Shown piece after piece: positions 39,471 to 48,029 of a stretch of 64,000 nt of DNA (position 1 is the first letter of the stretch; each line of letters starts with the position of its first letter). The stretch lies in NCBI RefSeq assembly GCF_003846175.1, contig NZ_ML123044.1, positions 479,810-543,809 on the forward strand, read 5' to 3'. The notes under the pieces are model-generated. The model searched no databases. It was given only the letters and a program-made list of their open reading frames with translations, and was not told the DNA's origin. The position numbers were made by a program, and so were the translations under genes. Source of the DNA: Streptomyces sp. ADI95-17 (GTDB lineage Bacteria > Actinomycetota > Actinomycetes > Streptomycetales > Streptomycetaceae).

Positions 39471-39662
39471 CTACCACATCCACTGCTTCGTCTCCGCGCG
39501 CGCCATCACGACGACCGGGCCCCCGGTCGTCGGCTGCTCGACCACGGACCGGAGACCGGACACCGCTTCGCCCTGCGCATGGGCGAGTCCGCAGACACCC
39601 GGAGCGAAGACGGCGGCAGCGGCGACAGCGACCGCGAGGGCACGGAACCGGTTCTGGTTCAT
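39471..39662 (-). CDS. Small secreted peptide (63 aa)
   Basis: ATG at 39662, with AAGGA about 11 nt upstream. The first 29-30 residues are a clear Sec signal peptide (NRFRALAVAVAAAAVFAPG, then GLAHAQ with an AxA-type cleavage site). The mature part is about 33 residues, contains no Cys, and ends KQWMW. It converges on the SARP gene. No family recognised; it could be a signalling or structural peptide. Confidence 0.6.
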   Translation of the reverse strand: MNQNRFRALAVAVAAAAVFAPGVCGLAHAQGEAVSGLRSVVEQPTTGGPVVVMARAETKQWMW

Positions 39663-39812
39663 GGCTACAACATCCTTGTTGGATACACGACTTGAAAGAT
39701 CCCCAGCCGATTTGCGGGGGACTCGGCGCGAGACATTACCGGGATCATGACAATGCGTACCAACATATTTACGCGGGCGTTCAACAGGTGACGGCAACGC
39801 TCGCGCGCCCCG

Positions 39813-41096
39813 TCACCCCACCGGCAGCCCCGGCGCCGGATACCCGTCAATCAGCTCCTTCACCTCCGCGCGCACCTTCTCGATCGCCGGCTCGTCCCCG
39901 GTGCGGGCGGCCTCGACGGCCCGGGTGATCCACTCCGCGACCGCGGCCATCTCCGAGGCCGGGACACCCCGGGAGGTCAGCGCCGGGGTGCCGATGCGGA
40001 TGCCGGAGGGGTCGAAGGGCTTGCGGGGGTCGTAGGGGACGGTGTTGTGGTTGACGACGATTCCGGCCCGGTCCAGGGCCTTCGCCGCGGTCTTGCCGGG
40101 GACGCCGCGGGAGGTCAGGTCGATCAGCAGGAGGTGGTTGTCCGTGCCGCCGGAGACCAGGTCGAAGCCCCGGGAGGCCAACTCCTCGCCCAGCGTGCGG
40201 GCGTTGGTGACCACCTGGTGGGCGTAGGCGCGGAAGTCCGGGCCCGCGGCCTCCCTGAGCGCGACGGCGATCGCCGCCGTGGTCTGGTTGTGCGGGCCGC
40301 CCTGGAGGCCGGGGAAGACGGCGCGGTCGATGGCGCGGGCGTGTTCGGCCCGGCTCAGCAGCATCGCGCCGCGCGGGCCGCGCAGGGTCTTGTGGGTGGT
40401 GGTGGAGACGACGTCGGCGTACGGGGCGGGCGAGGGGTGCGCGCCGCCCGCGATCAGGCCGGCGATATGGGCGACGTCGGCGACCAGCACCGCGTCGACC
40501 TCGCGGGCGATCTCGGCGAAGCCCGCGAAGTCGACGGTCCTGGGCACGGCCGTACCGCCGCAGAAGATCAGCCGGGGGCGCTCCGCGCGGGCCAGGTCGC
40601 GCACCTCGTCCAGGTCCACCCGGCCGGTGTCGCGGCGTACGCCGTACTGCACGCCCCGGAACCAGGTGCCGGTCGCGGAGACGCCCCAGCCGTGGGTGAG
40701 GTGACCGCCCATCGGCAGTGACATGCCGAGGACGGTGTCGCCGGGCTTCAGGAACGCCAGGTAGACGGCGAGGTTGGCGGGCGAGCCGGAGTAGGGCTGG
40801 ACGTTGGCGTGGTCCATGCGGAAGAGGGACGTGGCGCGTTCGGCGGCCAGCGTCTCCACCTGGTCGATGTTCTGCTGGCCCTCGTAGTACCGCTTGCCGG
40901 GGTAGCCCTCGGAGTACTTGTTCTGGAGCACGGTGCCGGACGCTTCGAGCACGGCGGCGGAGACGTAGTTCTCGCTGGGGATCAGGCGCAGGGTGTCCGC
41001 CTGGAGCTGCTCCTCGGCGGCCACCAGGGCGGCGAGCCGCGGGTCGGCGGCGGCCAGGGCGGGGTGGCGGGGGTGGGTGCGTACGGGTGCGGTCAC
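39813..41096 (-). CDS. glyA: Serine hydroxymethyltransferase (canonical)
   Basis: 427 residues from the GTG at 41096, with GGAGG 5 nt upstream. All active-site motifs are intact: LIPSENYVS (Ser35 equivalent), NKYSEGYPGKRYYEG (Tyr55, Glu57, Tyr64 and Tyr65 equivalents), and the PLP lysine in STTTHKTLRGPRG. It converts serine and tetrahydrofolate to glycine and methylene-THF. A ZTP riboswitch precedes it, fitting control by the purine/folate alarmone ZMP/ZTP. It is the second SHMT-family gene in the window. Confidence 0.97.
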   Translation of the reverse strand: MTAPVRTHPRHPALAAADPRLAALVAAEEQLQADTLRLIPSENYVSAAVLEASGTVLQNKYSEGYPGKRYYEGQQNIDQVETLAAERATSLFRMDHANVQPYSGSPANLAVYLAFLKPGDTVLGMSLPMGGHLTHGWGVSATGTWFRGVQYGVRRDTGRVDLDEVRDLARAERPRLIFCGGTAVPRTVDFAGFAEIAREVDAVLVADVAHIAGLIAGGAHPSPAPYADVVSTTTHKTLRGPRGAMLLSRAEHARAIDRAVFPGLQGGPHNQTTAAIAVALREAAGPDFRAYAHQVVTNARTLGEELASRGFDLVSGGTDNHLLLIDLTSRGVPGKTAAKALDRAGIVVNHNTVPYDPRKPFDPSGIRIGTPALTSRGVPASEMAAVAEWITRAVEAARTGDEPAIEKVRAEVKELIDGYPAPGLPVG

Positions 41097-41140
41097 GGGA
41101 TCCTCCCGGGTCGGTCGCATCGTGGCGACGTGGACCCGGA
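41097..41140 (-). promoter_or_regulatory. Expression platform between ZTP aptamer and glyA
   Basis: On the minus strand CCGGGTC (right after the aptamer) can pair with GACCCGG, which abuts the GGAGG ribosome site. GGGTCC/GGATCC-type alternatives also exist. This points to translational rather than terminator-based control; no U-run is seen. Confidence 0.4.
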
Positions 41141-41262
41141 TGCCCAGGCGGACGGCCCTCCGGCGATGACGCCCCGGGCGGGCCCGGGGTGTGCCGCTCC
41201 CTCGTGGTCGATTCCACGGAGCACCCGTTGCCGGATGCGCGCCAGTCGCGGCACCGGCCACT
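41141..41262 (-). ncRNA. ZTP (pfl) riboswitch upstream of glyA
   Basis: Two hallmark conserved blocks are present in order on the minus strand: CCGCGACTGGCG (41240-41251 region; pfl consensus CGUGACUGGCG) and CCGCCTGGGCA (41141-41151), the most conserved element of the motif. Between them is a variable GC-rich hairpin (CCCCGGGC/GCCCGGGG). The aptamer lies about 45 nt upstream of the glyA GTG. The pfl motif senses ZTP/ZMP and is known upstream of one-carbon and purine genes such as glyA. Confidence 0.85.
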
Positions 41263-41462
41263 TTATCGGGCACGGGGTCGCCCCGCCCGGTTTCCCGCCT
41301 CCCCCGCCGGGCCGGCCTCCCGTGGCCGGGCCCGCCCGACGAGGGTTCCACAACGGCGCATTTCGTGGATTTCTCGGCGAACTGCCCTGCGCATTGGTTC
41401 ACTTGGTCGATTCTTGGTCAGTACATGCCCCTTACATGAGGTGTTCCTCGCCAGAGTGGCGC

Positions 41463-41494
41463 ATTACATGTGCACAACATCCGGCACATGTAAT
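41463..41494 (+). promoter_or_regulatory. Perfect 11-bp inverted repeat upstream of the S53 protease gene
   Basis: ATTACATGTGC (41463-41473) and GCACATGTAAT (41484-41494) are exact reverse complements around a 10-nt spacer, 34 nt before the ATG of the protease. TTACATG also occurs at about 41431. It could be an operator for a dimeric regulator or a hairpin in the 5' leader. Confidence 0.75.
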
Positions 41495-41527
41495 CCACAC
41501 GCGTAGACCCACATCGCAGGGGGTTGT

Positions 41528-43489
41528 ATGAGATCCAGCCGCGCGAGAAGTCGCGCCGTGCTGAGCATGGCAGCGACGCTGCCGCTGCTGGCCGGCGCGC
41601 TCGCCCTCGGGATACCGAACGCCAGCGCCGACTCCGCGCCGGGCGGGCGGGACGCGCTGCAGGGCACCAAGCCCGCCTGGGCGACCGCCGGGGCGGACCT
41701 GGGAGCCACGTCGGACAGCGGCAAGGTCAGCGTCCGGGTCCATCTGGCCGGTCGGGACGCGAAGGGGCTGGCCGCCTATGCCGCGGCCGTCTCCGACCCG
41801 CAGTCCGCCTCGTACCGGAAGTTCCTGAGCGCCGATCAGGCACAGGCCCGGTTCGGGGCGACCCAGCAGCAGATCGACCAGGTCGGCCGGTGGCTGAGCT
41901 CGAACGGGCTGACCGTCACCGGCAGCAACCGGCACTACGTCTCGGCCACCGGTGAGGTCGCCGCCGCCGAGAAGGCGTTCGGCACCCAGCTGCGCAACTA
42001 CCGCAAGGGCGGCCGCACCTACCGCGCCCCGGCCTCCACCGCCTCCGTGCCCGCCGCCCTGAGCGACGCCGTGCTCGCGGTCTCCGGCCTGGACAACGCG
42101 CCGCACAAGTCGAGCCACGACGAGGCGCTGCCGCCGCCGGACGCGGTGTTCCGCAACTCCGGCCCCTTCTCCACGTACTACGGCTCGAAGACCGCGTCGT
42201 CGCTGCCCAGCGCCTACGGGACCAAGGCGCCGTACGCCGTGAAGGGGTACACCGGCAAGCAGCTGCGCGCCGCCTACGGTGCGGGACGCTGGACCGGCAA
42301 GGGCGTCACCGTCGCGATCACCGACGCGTACGCCTCGCCGACCATCGCGAAGGACGCCGCCGAGTACGCCAAGCGCAACGGCGACGCCCCGTACCGTCGC
42401 GGGCAGCTCACGCAGGTGCTGCCGGACGACTACACGAGGACCGAGGAGTGCGGCGCGTCCGGCTGGTACGGCGAGGAGACCCTCGACGTGGAGGCCGTGC
42501 ACGCGGTCGCGCCCGCCGCCGACATCGTGTACGTGGGTGGCGCCTCCTGCTACGACGCCGATCTGCTGGACTCACTGAACAAGGTCGTCGACCACCGGCT
42601 CGCCGACATCGTCTCCAACTCCTGGGGCGATGTGGAGGCCAATGAGACACCGGACGTCGCAGCCGCGTACGACCAGGTCTTCATGATGGGCGCGATCGAG
42701 GGCATCGGCTTCTACTTCTCCTCCGGCGACGACGGCGACAACGTCGCGTCGACGGGTACGAAGCAGATCGACGTACCGTCCAACTCCGCCTGGGTGACCT
42801 CCGTCGGCGGGACCGCGCTGGCGGTCGGCAAGCACGACAAGTACCAGTGGGAGACCGGCTGGGGCACGCTCAAGTCGAGCCTCTCCGAGGACGGGAAGAG
42901 CTGGGACGGCTTCCCGGGCGCGTACACCTCCGGCGCGGGCGGCGGCACCAGCTCGTCCGTGAAGCAGCCGTTCTACCAGCGCGGAGTCGTCCCCGACTCG
43001 CTCGCGCGGGCGAACGGGAAGCAGCGGATGCGCACGGCCCCGGACATCGCGGCCGTCGCGGACCCGAACACCGGCTTCCTGGTCGGCCAGACCCAGACGC
43101 TGCCCGACGGCTCGCTCGGCTACGACGAGTACCGCATCGGCGGTACGTCACTGGCCGCGCCGGTCATCGCCGGTGTCCAGGCGCTCGCCCAGCAGGCCGG
43201 GCACGGGCGGCCGCTCGGCTTCGCCAACCCGGCGATCTACGCCCGGTACGGCTCGAAGGCGTACCACGACGTCACCGACCACCCGCTGGGCCCGAACCGG
43301 GATCTCGCGGTGGTCCGGGTCGACTACGCCAACGGCGTGGACGCGGCGGACGGCCTGCTGACCTCGCTGCGGGGCCTGGGCAAGGACGCCTCGCTGAAGG
43401 CGGTCAGGGGATACGACGACGTGACGGGGGTCGGGACTCCGGCGGCCGGTTACGTGAACTCGTACCGCTTCCCGTTCCGCAGGCACTGA
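41528..43489 (+). CDS. Secreted S53 (sedolisin/kumamolisin-like) serine peptidase
   Basis: 653 residues, ATG with AGGGGG upstream. Signal peptide (about 1-34, ending ASA). Pro-domain (about 45-190; SYRKFLSADQAQARFG and YVSATGEVAAAEKAFG are activation-domain signatures). The catalytic domain has Glu316 and Asp320 in YGEETLDVE, the oxyanion Asp in FYFSSGDDGD, nucleophile Ser541 in GGTSLAAP, and the C-terminal calcium site DDVTGVGTP. These are acid-active endopeptidases, self-processed after export. Preceded by a striking inverted repeat. Confidence 0.95.
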   Translation: MRSSRARSRAVLSMAATLPLLAGALALGIPNASADSAPGGRDALQGTKPAWATAGADLGATSDSGKVSVRVHLAGRDAKGLAAYAAAVSDPQSASYRKFLSADQAQARFGATQQQIDQVGRWLSSNGLTVTGSNRHYVSATGEVAAAEKAFGTQLRNYRKGGRTYRAPASTASVPAALSDAVLAVSGLDNAPHKSSHDEALPPPDAVFRNSGPFSTYYGSKTASSLPSAYGTKAPYAVKGYTGKQLRAAYGAGRWTGKGVTVAITDAYASPTIAKDAAEYAKRNGDAPYRRGQLTQVLPDDYTRTEECGASGWYGEETLDVEAVHAVAPAADIVYVGGASCYDADLLDSLNKVVDHRLADIVSNSWGDVEANETPDVAAAYDQVFMMGAIEGIGFYFSSGDDGDNVASTGTKQIDVPSNSAWVTSVGGTALAVGKHDKYQWETGWGTLKSSLSEDGKSWDGFPGAYTSGAGGGTSSSVKQPFYQRGVVPDSLARANGKQRMRTAPDIAAVADPNTGFLVGQTQTLPDGSLGYDEYRIGGTSLAAPVIAGVQALAQQAGHGRPLGFANPAIYARYGSKAYHDVTDHPLGPNRDLAVVRVDYANGVDAADGLLTSLRGLGKDASLKAVRGYDDVTGVGTPAAGYVNSYRFPFRRH

Positions 43490-43505
43490 GCCACCGGTCC
43501 GGTAC

Positions 43506-43545
43506 CGACGGCCGTCCCGGAGCACTGGCTCCGGGGCGGCCGTCG
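43506..43545. terminator. Bidirectional terminator between S53 and ku
   Basis: CGACGGCCG-TCCCGGAGC pairs with GCTCCGGGG-CGGCCGTCG around a 4-nt loop (one small internal mismatch). It lies 17 nt after the protease stop and 30 nt after the end of the convergent ku gene. No T-run. Confidence 0.7.
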
Positions 43546-43574
43546 GCCGTGTGCACGGGGGCGCGTCCCGCGGA

Positions 43575-44651
43575 TCAGGCCGAGGCGCGCTTGCGGGGGG
43601 CCGCCTTCTTCGCCGCCGGCTTCGGGTCCGCCTTCGCGGTGGTCTTCTTCGCCGCCGTCCCGGCGCCGGTCCGGCCGGCCGACTTCTTCGTCGACCGCGC
43701 GGCGGTCTTCTTGGCGGGCGCCCGGCCGGACGCGGGCTTCTTCGCGGCGGCCTTCTTCTTGGTGGCCGCGGTGGCCTTCTTCTTCGCCCCGGTGCCGCCG
43801 GACTTCTTGCGGCCGCTGAGGGAGGTGACCTCGGCGACCGGCGCGTCCGCCGCCTCCCCGGCCTCCGGCTCCTCGCCGCGAGCCTCCTTCGCCGCCCGGA
43901 CGCTGCTCTCCAGAGCCGCGATCAGGTCGATGACCTTGCCACCGGAGTCGTCCGCCGCGGCGGGCTCCAGGGTCCGGCCGTCCGCCTTCGCGGCGATGAG
44001 CTCCTCGACCGCCTCGCGGTAGTCGTCGTGCAGCGAGTCCATGTCGACCTCGCCGAGGGTGTCCATCAGCGCGTCGGCCAGGTCGAGTTCGGCGTCCCGG
44101 ACCGTGACCTCGGTCTCCGGGGCGACGCCCTCGGGGCTGCGGATCTCGTCCGGCCAGAGCAGGCCGTGCATGGCGATCACGTCGTCGACCACCCGGAGCA
44201 TGCCCAGCCGCTCGCGGCCGCGCAGCGCGTACTTCGCCAGGGCGACCTTCTGGCTGCGCTTCAGCGCCTCACGGAGCAGGGTGTACGGCTTGGCCGCCGG
44301 GACTCCGTTGGCGGAGAGGTAGTACGCCGCGTCCATCTGGAGCGGGTCGATCGAGGCGGCCGGCACGAAGGCCACGATCTCGATCGTCTTCGCCGTGGGC
44401 AGCGGGAGCGAGCCGAGGTCCTCGTCGGTGATCGGGATCATCGAGCCGTCGGCCTCCTCGTACGCCTTCCCGATCTCGCCGGCGGAGACCTCCTGCTCGT
44501 CGATCTCGCAGACCTTGCGGTAGCGGATCCGACCGCCGTCGGCGAGATGGATCTGGCGGAAGGAGATCGAGTGGTTCTCCGTGGCGTTGACCAGCTTGAT
44601 GGGGATGCTGACCAGCCCGAAGGAGATGGCGCCGTTCCAGATGGACCTCAC
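43575..44651 (-). CDS. ku: Bacterial Ku, DNA end-binding protein, with Lys-rich tail
   Basis: 358 residues. The Ku core (about 1-250) starts MRSIWNGAISFGLVSIPIKL and includes RIRYRKVCEIDEQEV and RERLGMLRVVDDVI. The last 80 residues are a histone-H1-like low-complexity tail of Lys, Ala and Pro repeats (KKKATAATKKKAAAKKP). Ku binds broken DNA ends and recruits LigD for non-homologous end joining. Divergent from the LigD-type polymerase gene, 61 nt apart. Confidence 0.96.
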   Translation of the reverse strand: MRSIWNGAISFGLVSIPIKLVNATENHSISFRQIHLADGGRIRYRKVCEIDEQEVSAGEIGKAYEEADGSMIPITDEDLGSLPLPTAKTIEIVAFVPAASIDPLQMDAAYYLSANGVPAAKPYTLLREALKRSQKVALAKYALRGRERLGMLRVVDDVIAMHGLLWPDEIRSPEGVAPETEVTVRDAELDLADALMDTLGEVDMDSLHDDYREAVEELIAAKADGRTLEPAAADDSGGKVIDLIAALESSVRAAKEARGEEPEAGEAADAPVAEVTSLSGRKKSGGTGAKKKATAATKKKAAAKKPASGRAPAKKTAARSTKKSAGRTGAGTAAKKTTAKADPKPAAKKAAPRKRASA

Positions 44652-44712
44652 CGTTCACCCCTTGTGTCCGCGTGGATACCGTCAAGTCCGCAAAGCGTGT
44701 GATTCTTATCGT

Positions 44713-45609
44713 ATGACGCCGATCACAGAGGTGGCCGGGCGACGGCTGGCGCTCAGCAATCTCGACAAGGTGCTGTATCCGGCCACCGGGACCACCAAGG
44801 GCGAGGTGCTGCACTACTACGCGGCCACGGTCGCCGGGGCCCTGCTCGCCCAGCTGCGCGACCGGCCGGTGTCCTTCCTGCGCTATCCGGACGGGCCGGA
44901 CGGACAGCGCTTCTTCACCAAGAATCCGCCGCCCGGTACGCCGTCCTGGGTACGGACCGCTCCGGTGCCGCACCACGAGGACAAGCAGGCCAGGCAGGTG
45001 GTCGTGGAGGATCTGGCCTCGCTGATGTGGGCGGCGAACCTGGTGGTGGAGTTCCACACCCCGCAGTGGCGGGCCGGCGCGCCGGGGATCGCCGACCGGA
45101 TGGTGTTCGACCTGGACCCGGGCGCGCCCGCGACGGTCGTGGAGTGCTGTGCGGTGGCGCTGTGGCTGCGCGAGCAGCTGGCGGCGGACGGGCTGTGCGC
45201 GTACGGGAAGACGTCCGGGTCGAAGGGGCTGCATCTGCTCGTACCGCTGGAGCCGACCCCCTCCGAACGGGTGTCGGCGTACGCGAAGGAGCTGGCCGTC
45301 CGGGCGGAACAGGACCTTCCCGGCCTGGTCGTGCACCGGATGAAGCGGGCGCTGCGGCCGGGGAAGGTCTTCGTCGACTTCAGCCAGAACGCGGCGGCGA
45401 AGACCACCGCCACCCCCTACACGCTGCGCGCCCGGCCCGAACCGACGGTGTCCGCGCCGGTCACCTGGGCGGAGATCGAGCGGTGCCGGACCCCCGGCGA
45501 GCTGGTCTTTCCGCTGGGTGCGATGGGTGCGCGGCTGGAGCGGTACGGGGATCTGCTCGGGCCGCTGGCCGACCCGGACCGGGCCGGGCGCCTGCCGGCC
45601 GCCCGGTAG
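44713..45609 (+). CDS. LigD-type polymerase/primase (non-homologous end joining)
   Basis: 298 residues from the ATG at 44713. It is the archaeo-eukaryotic-primase-type domain of LigD: RYPDGPDGQRFFTKN, LMWAANLVVEFHTPQWR, the metal-binding DLD in RMVFDLDPG, and YGKTSGSKGLHLLVPL. No ligase or nuclease domain is attached, so joining needs a separate ATP-dependent ligase. No Shine-Dalgarno is evident; GATTCT lies 6 nt upstream of the ATG, compatible with a leaderless transcript. Shares a promoter region with ku. Confidence 0.94.
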   Translation: MTPITEVAGRRLALSNLDKVLYPATGTTKGEVLHYYAATVAGALLAQLRDRPVSFLRYPDGPDGQRFFTKNPPPGTPSWVRTAPVPHHEDKQARQVVVEDLASLMWAANLVVEFHTPQWRAGAPGIADRMVFDLDPGAPATVVECCAVALWLREQLAADGLCAYGKTSGSKGLHLLVPLEPTPSERVSAYAKELAVRAEQDLPGLVVHRMKRALRPGKVFVDFSQNAAAKTTATPYTLRARPEPTVSAPVTWAEIERCRTPGELVFPLGAMGARLERYGDLLGPLADPDRAGRLPAAR

Positions 45610-45845
45610 CGGCTCCTCCCCCTCCCCCGCCTGACGCTCCGTCATGTTCCCTCGGCCCCGGGCGGGAGCCATTCTTCGCCCCGTCATCGGAAGCGGCCGA
45701 TTCTCGACGGTCCTCCGATAGCGCATGTCATGGACCTTTGTCATGCTCGCCAGGAAAAGACCGCATGTGGCGGGCGGATCGTCCGACCGGTGGTGCACAC
45801 TCCTCGCAGACACTGCTTCGTTGAAATGCGTGGGGAGGCGATGGG

Positions 45846-48029
45846 GTGTTCGCAGGGATCGATGAGGTCGACTGGACCTCGATGGAACACGCCTACGGGC
45901 CGGCCGGTGATGTGCCTGCGATGCTGCGGGGTCTCGCGTCCGCGGATCCGGCGGAGCGCGAGGCGGCGCTGGACGGGATGTACGGGGCGGTTCACCACCA
46001 GGGTGATGTGTACGCCTGCACGCTGGCCAGCATTCCTTTCCTCTTCGAGCTGGTCGTGGATCCGGGCATCCAGGACCGGGGCAGCATCGTCGAACTTCTC
46101 ACCAGCATCGGCGGTATCGATCTGGACGAGGACGACGAGGACGAGATCGGCGAGGACGAGTTCGAGGGCGCGGCCAACTACGCGATGGCGGCGACCGCCG
46201 TCACCGCGGGCGCCGGGGTCTTCTTCGAGCTGATGGCCGACGAGGACCCGGGGGTACGGCTCAACGCGCCCCTGGCGCTCGCCGCGCTGCACGGACATCC
46301 GGACAGGGTGCTCGCGCTGCTGCGGGAGCGTCTGCCGATCGAGCCGGACGAGGAGGTGCGGCTCGCCCTGGTGGAGGCCGCGGGGCGGGTCGCCCTGCGC
46401 CACCGGGCACTGGCCGGCCAGGCGGCGGCGTGGCTGAGCAGGCTGGCCGGCGAGGGGTTCCCGGCGGGGCTGCGGCTGGCCGCGCTGGCCCAGCTGGCCC
46501 GGTGCGCACCGGACGCGCTGCCCGGCGATGTCGTGCGGGTGGTGACGGGGCTGCTGCGGCAGCTGCGCTCGGTGCCCGCACGCAGGTCCGGGACCGCCCC
46601 CGCGGTCGACGCCCAGACCGGTGCGGCCGCTTCGGCCGAGGCGGTCGCGGCCGTCGACGCGTACCCGGACGCGGCCGGGGAGCCGCCCGCCGAGGAGCGG
46701 GTCGCGCCGGTGGCCCGGGTGGGCCAGTTGCGGGCACTGTCCGGCGAGGAGGCCCCGGTGCCCACCGCCCCCTGGACGGCGGATCTGCTGCGCACCCTGC
46801 ACATCGGGCTGGACGACCGGGTCGCCGAGCGGACCGCACTGCTGACGGATCAGCTGCGCAGCCCGGACCACAGGCAGCGGATCGACGCGCTGCGGATGTG
46901 CAGCGGGCTGATCCGGACCTGGCGGGGCTCGTACGAGGAGCTCGTCCGGCTGGTCGGTGAGCAGCTCGCCACCCCCGAGCCACGGCTGGCCGAGGCCGCC
47001 TCGCACGTGCTGGAGGAGCTCTTCGGGCTCGCCGCGCCCGCCGCGGACGCGCTGGCGGCACGGGTGGCGGCGGATCCCGGGGCCTGGGTGCGGGACTGGC
47101 CGAGCGGGCCCCCGGCGCTGGGCAGTGCGGTGAAGGCGCTGGCCCGGCTGGGCGACGCCCGCGCCGTGCCCGCGCTGGCCGCCGCGCTGGAGCGGCCCGA
47201 GGTGCCGCACGACGTGGGCTTCGCCATCGGCTTCCTGGGAGCGGCGGCGGCCCCGCTGGCCGAGCTGCTGCGCCGCAGGCTCGGCGAGGTCCCGCTGGAC
47301 GAGCGGGTGCACGACCGGGCGGGCCCGCTGCTCACCGGCCTGGCCGCGCTGCGGGCGGACGAGGCGCTGGGGGAGGTGTTGCGGGTGCTGCGCGGCGCGC
47401 CGGAGTTCCGGGGCGAGTGGCTGCGTACCGAGGCGCTGCGGGCACTCGGTTCGTTCGGGCCGGCGGCGCGCGGTGCCCTGCCGGAGCTGCGGGCGCTGCT
47501 GCGGAGCCCCGGGGCCACCTCGGCGACCGAGACCGCGAAGGCCCTGTGGGCGGTCGAGGGGGACGCCGATGCCGTGCTGCCGGTGCTGATCGAGGGGCTG
47601 CGGGCGGAGCGGGTGCACGAGCTCCGGTCGGCGGTGAACGCGCTGGGCGGGCTGGGGGTGCGGGCCATGGTGGTCGCGCCCCGGCTGCGGGCGCTGCTGG
47701 GGCACGACGAGCAGTGGCTGCGGGTGGACGCGGCGGTCGCGCTGTGGGACGTGTCCGGGCGGGCCCACGAGTCCGTGCCGGTGCTCCTGGCCGACTGGGA
47801 GAAGAATCATCATGTGCGCATCCGGGTGGCGGAAGGCCTGGCGCGGATGGGTGCCGCTGGTGCAGGGTCGGATGCGGCACGCGTGCTGCGCGCCGAACTC
47901 ACCTCCGTACGCCGTCACAACGCGATGGACGGCGTGTTCGGCAGCCACGACACATACGAGGACGAAAAGCTGCTGGCGCTCTGCCGACAGGCGCTTCTGC
48001 GGGACACGGGGAAGGGACCCACAACATGA
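45846..48029 (+). CDS. HEAT-repeat protein
   Basis: 727 residues from the GTG at 45846, with GGGAGG 7 nt upstream. From about residue 20 the protein is a run of paired helices typical of HEAT/PBS-lyase repeats (for example MLRGLASADPAEREAALDGM, VRLALVEAAGRVALRH, LRTEALRALGSFGPAARGAL, LRVDAAVALWDVSG). An acidic patch (DLDEDDEDEIGEDEFEG) is near 100. Such solenoids serve as protein-binding scaffolds. It overlaps the zinc-ribbon gene in ATGA, so the two are probably coupled. Confidence 0.85.
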   Translation: MFAGIDEVDWTSMEHAYGPAGDVPAMLRGLASADPAEREAALDGMYGAVHHQGDVYACTLASIPFLFELVVDPGIQDRGSIVELLTSIGGIDLDEDDEDEIGEDEFEGAANYAMAATAVTAGAGVFFELMADEDPGVRLNAPLALAALHGHPDRVLALLRERLPIEPDEEVRLALVEAAGRVALRHRALAGQAAAWLSRLAGEGFPAGLRLAALAQLARCAPDALPGDVVRVVTGLLRQLRSVPARRSGTAPAVDAQTGAAASAEAVAAVDAYPDAAGEPPAEERVAPVARVGQLRALSGEEAPVPTAPWTADLLRTLHIGLDDRVAERTALLTDQLRSPDHRQRIDALRMCSGLIRTWRGSYEELVRLVGEQLATPEPRLAEAASHVLEELFGLAAPAADALAARVAADPGAWVRDWPSGPPALGSAVKALARLGDARAVPALAAALERPEVPHDVGFAIGFLGAAAAPLAELLRRRLGEVPLDERVHDRAGPLLTGLAALRADEALGEVLRVLRGAPEFRGEWLRTEALRALGSFGPAARGALPELRALLRSPGATSATETAKALWAVEGDADAVLPVLIEGLRAERVHELRSAVNALGGLGVRAMVVAPRLRALLGHDEQWLRVDAAVALWDVSGRAHESVPVLLADWEKNHHVRIRVAEGLARMGAAGAGSDAARVLRAELTSVRRHNAMDGVFGSHDTYEDEKLLALCRQALLRDTGKGPTT

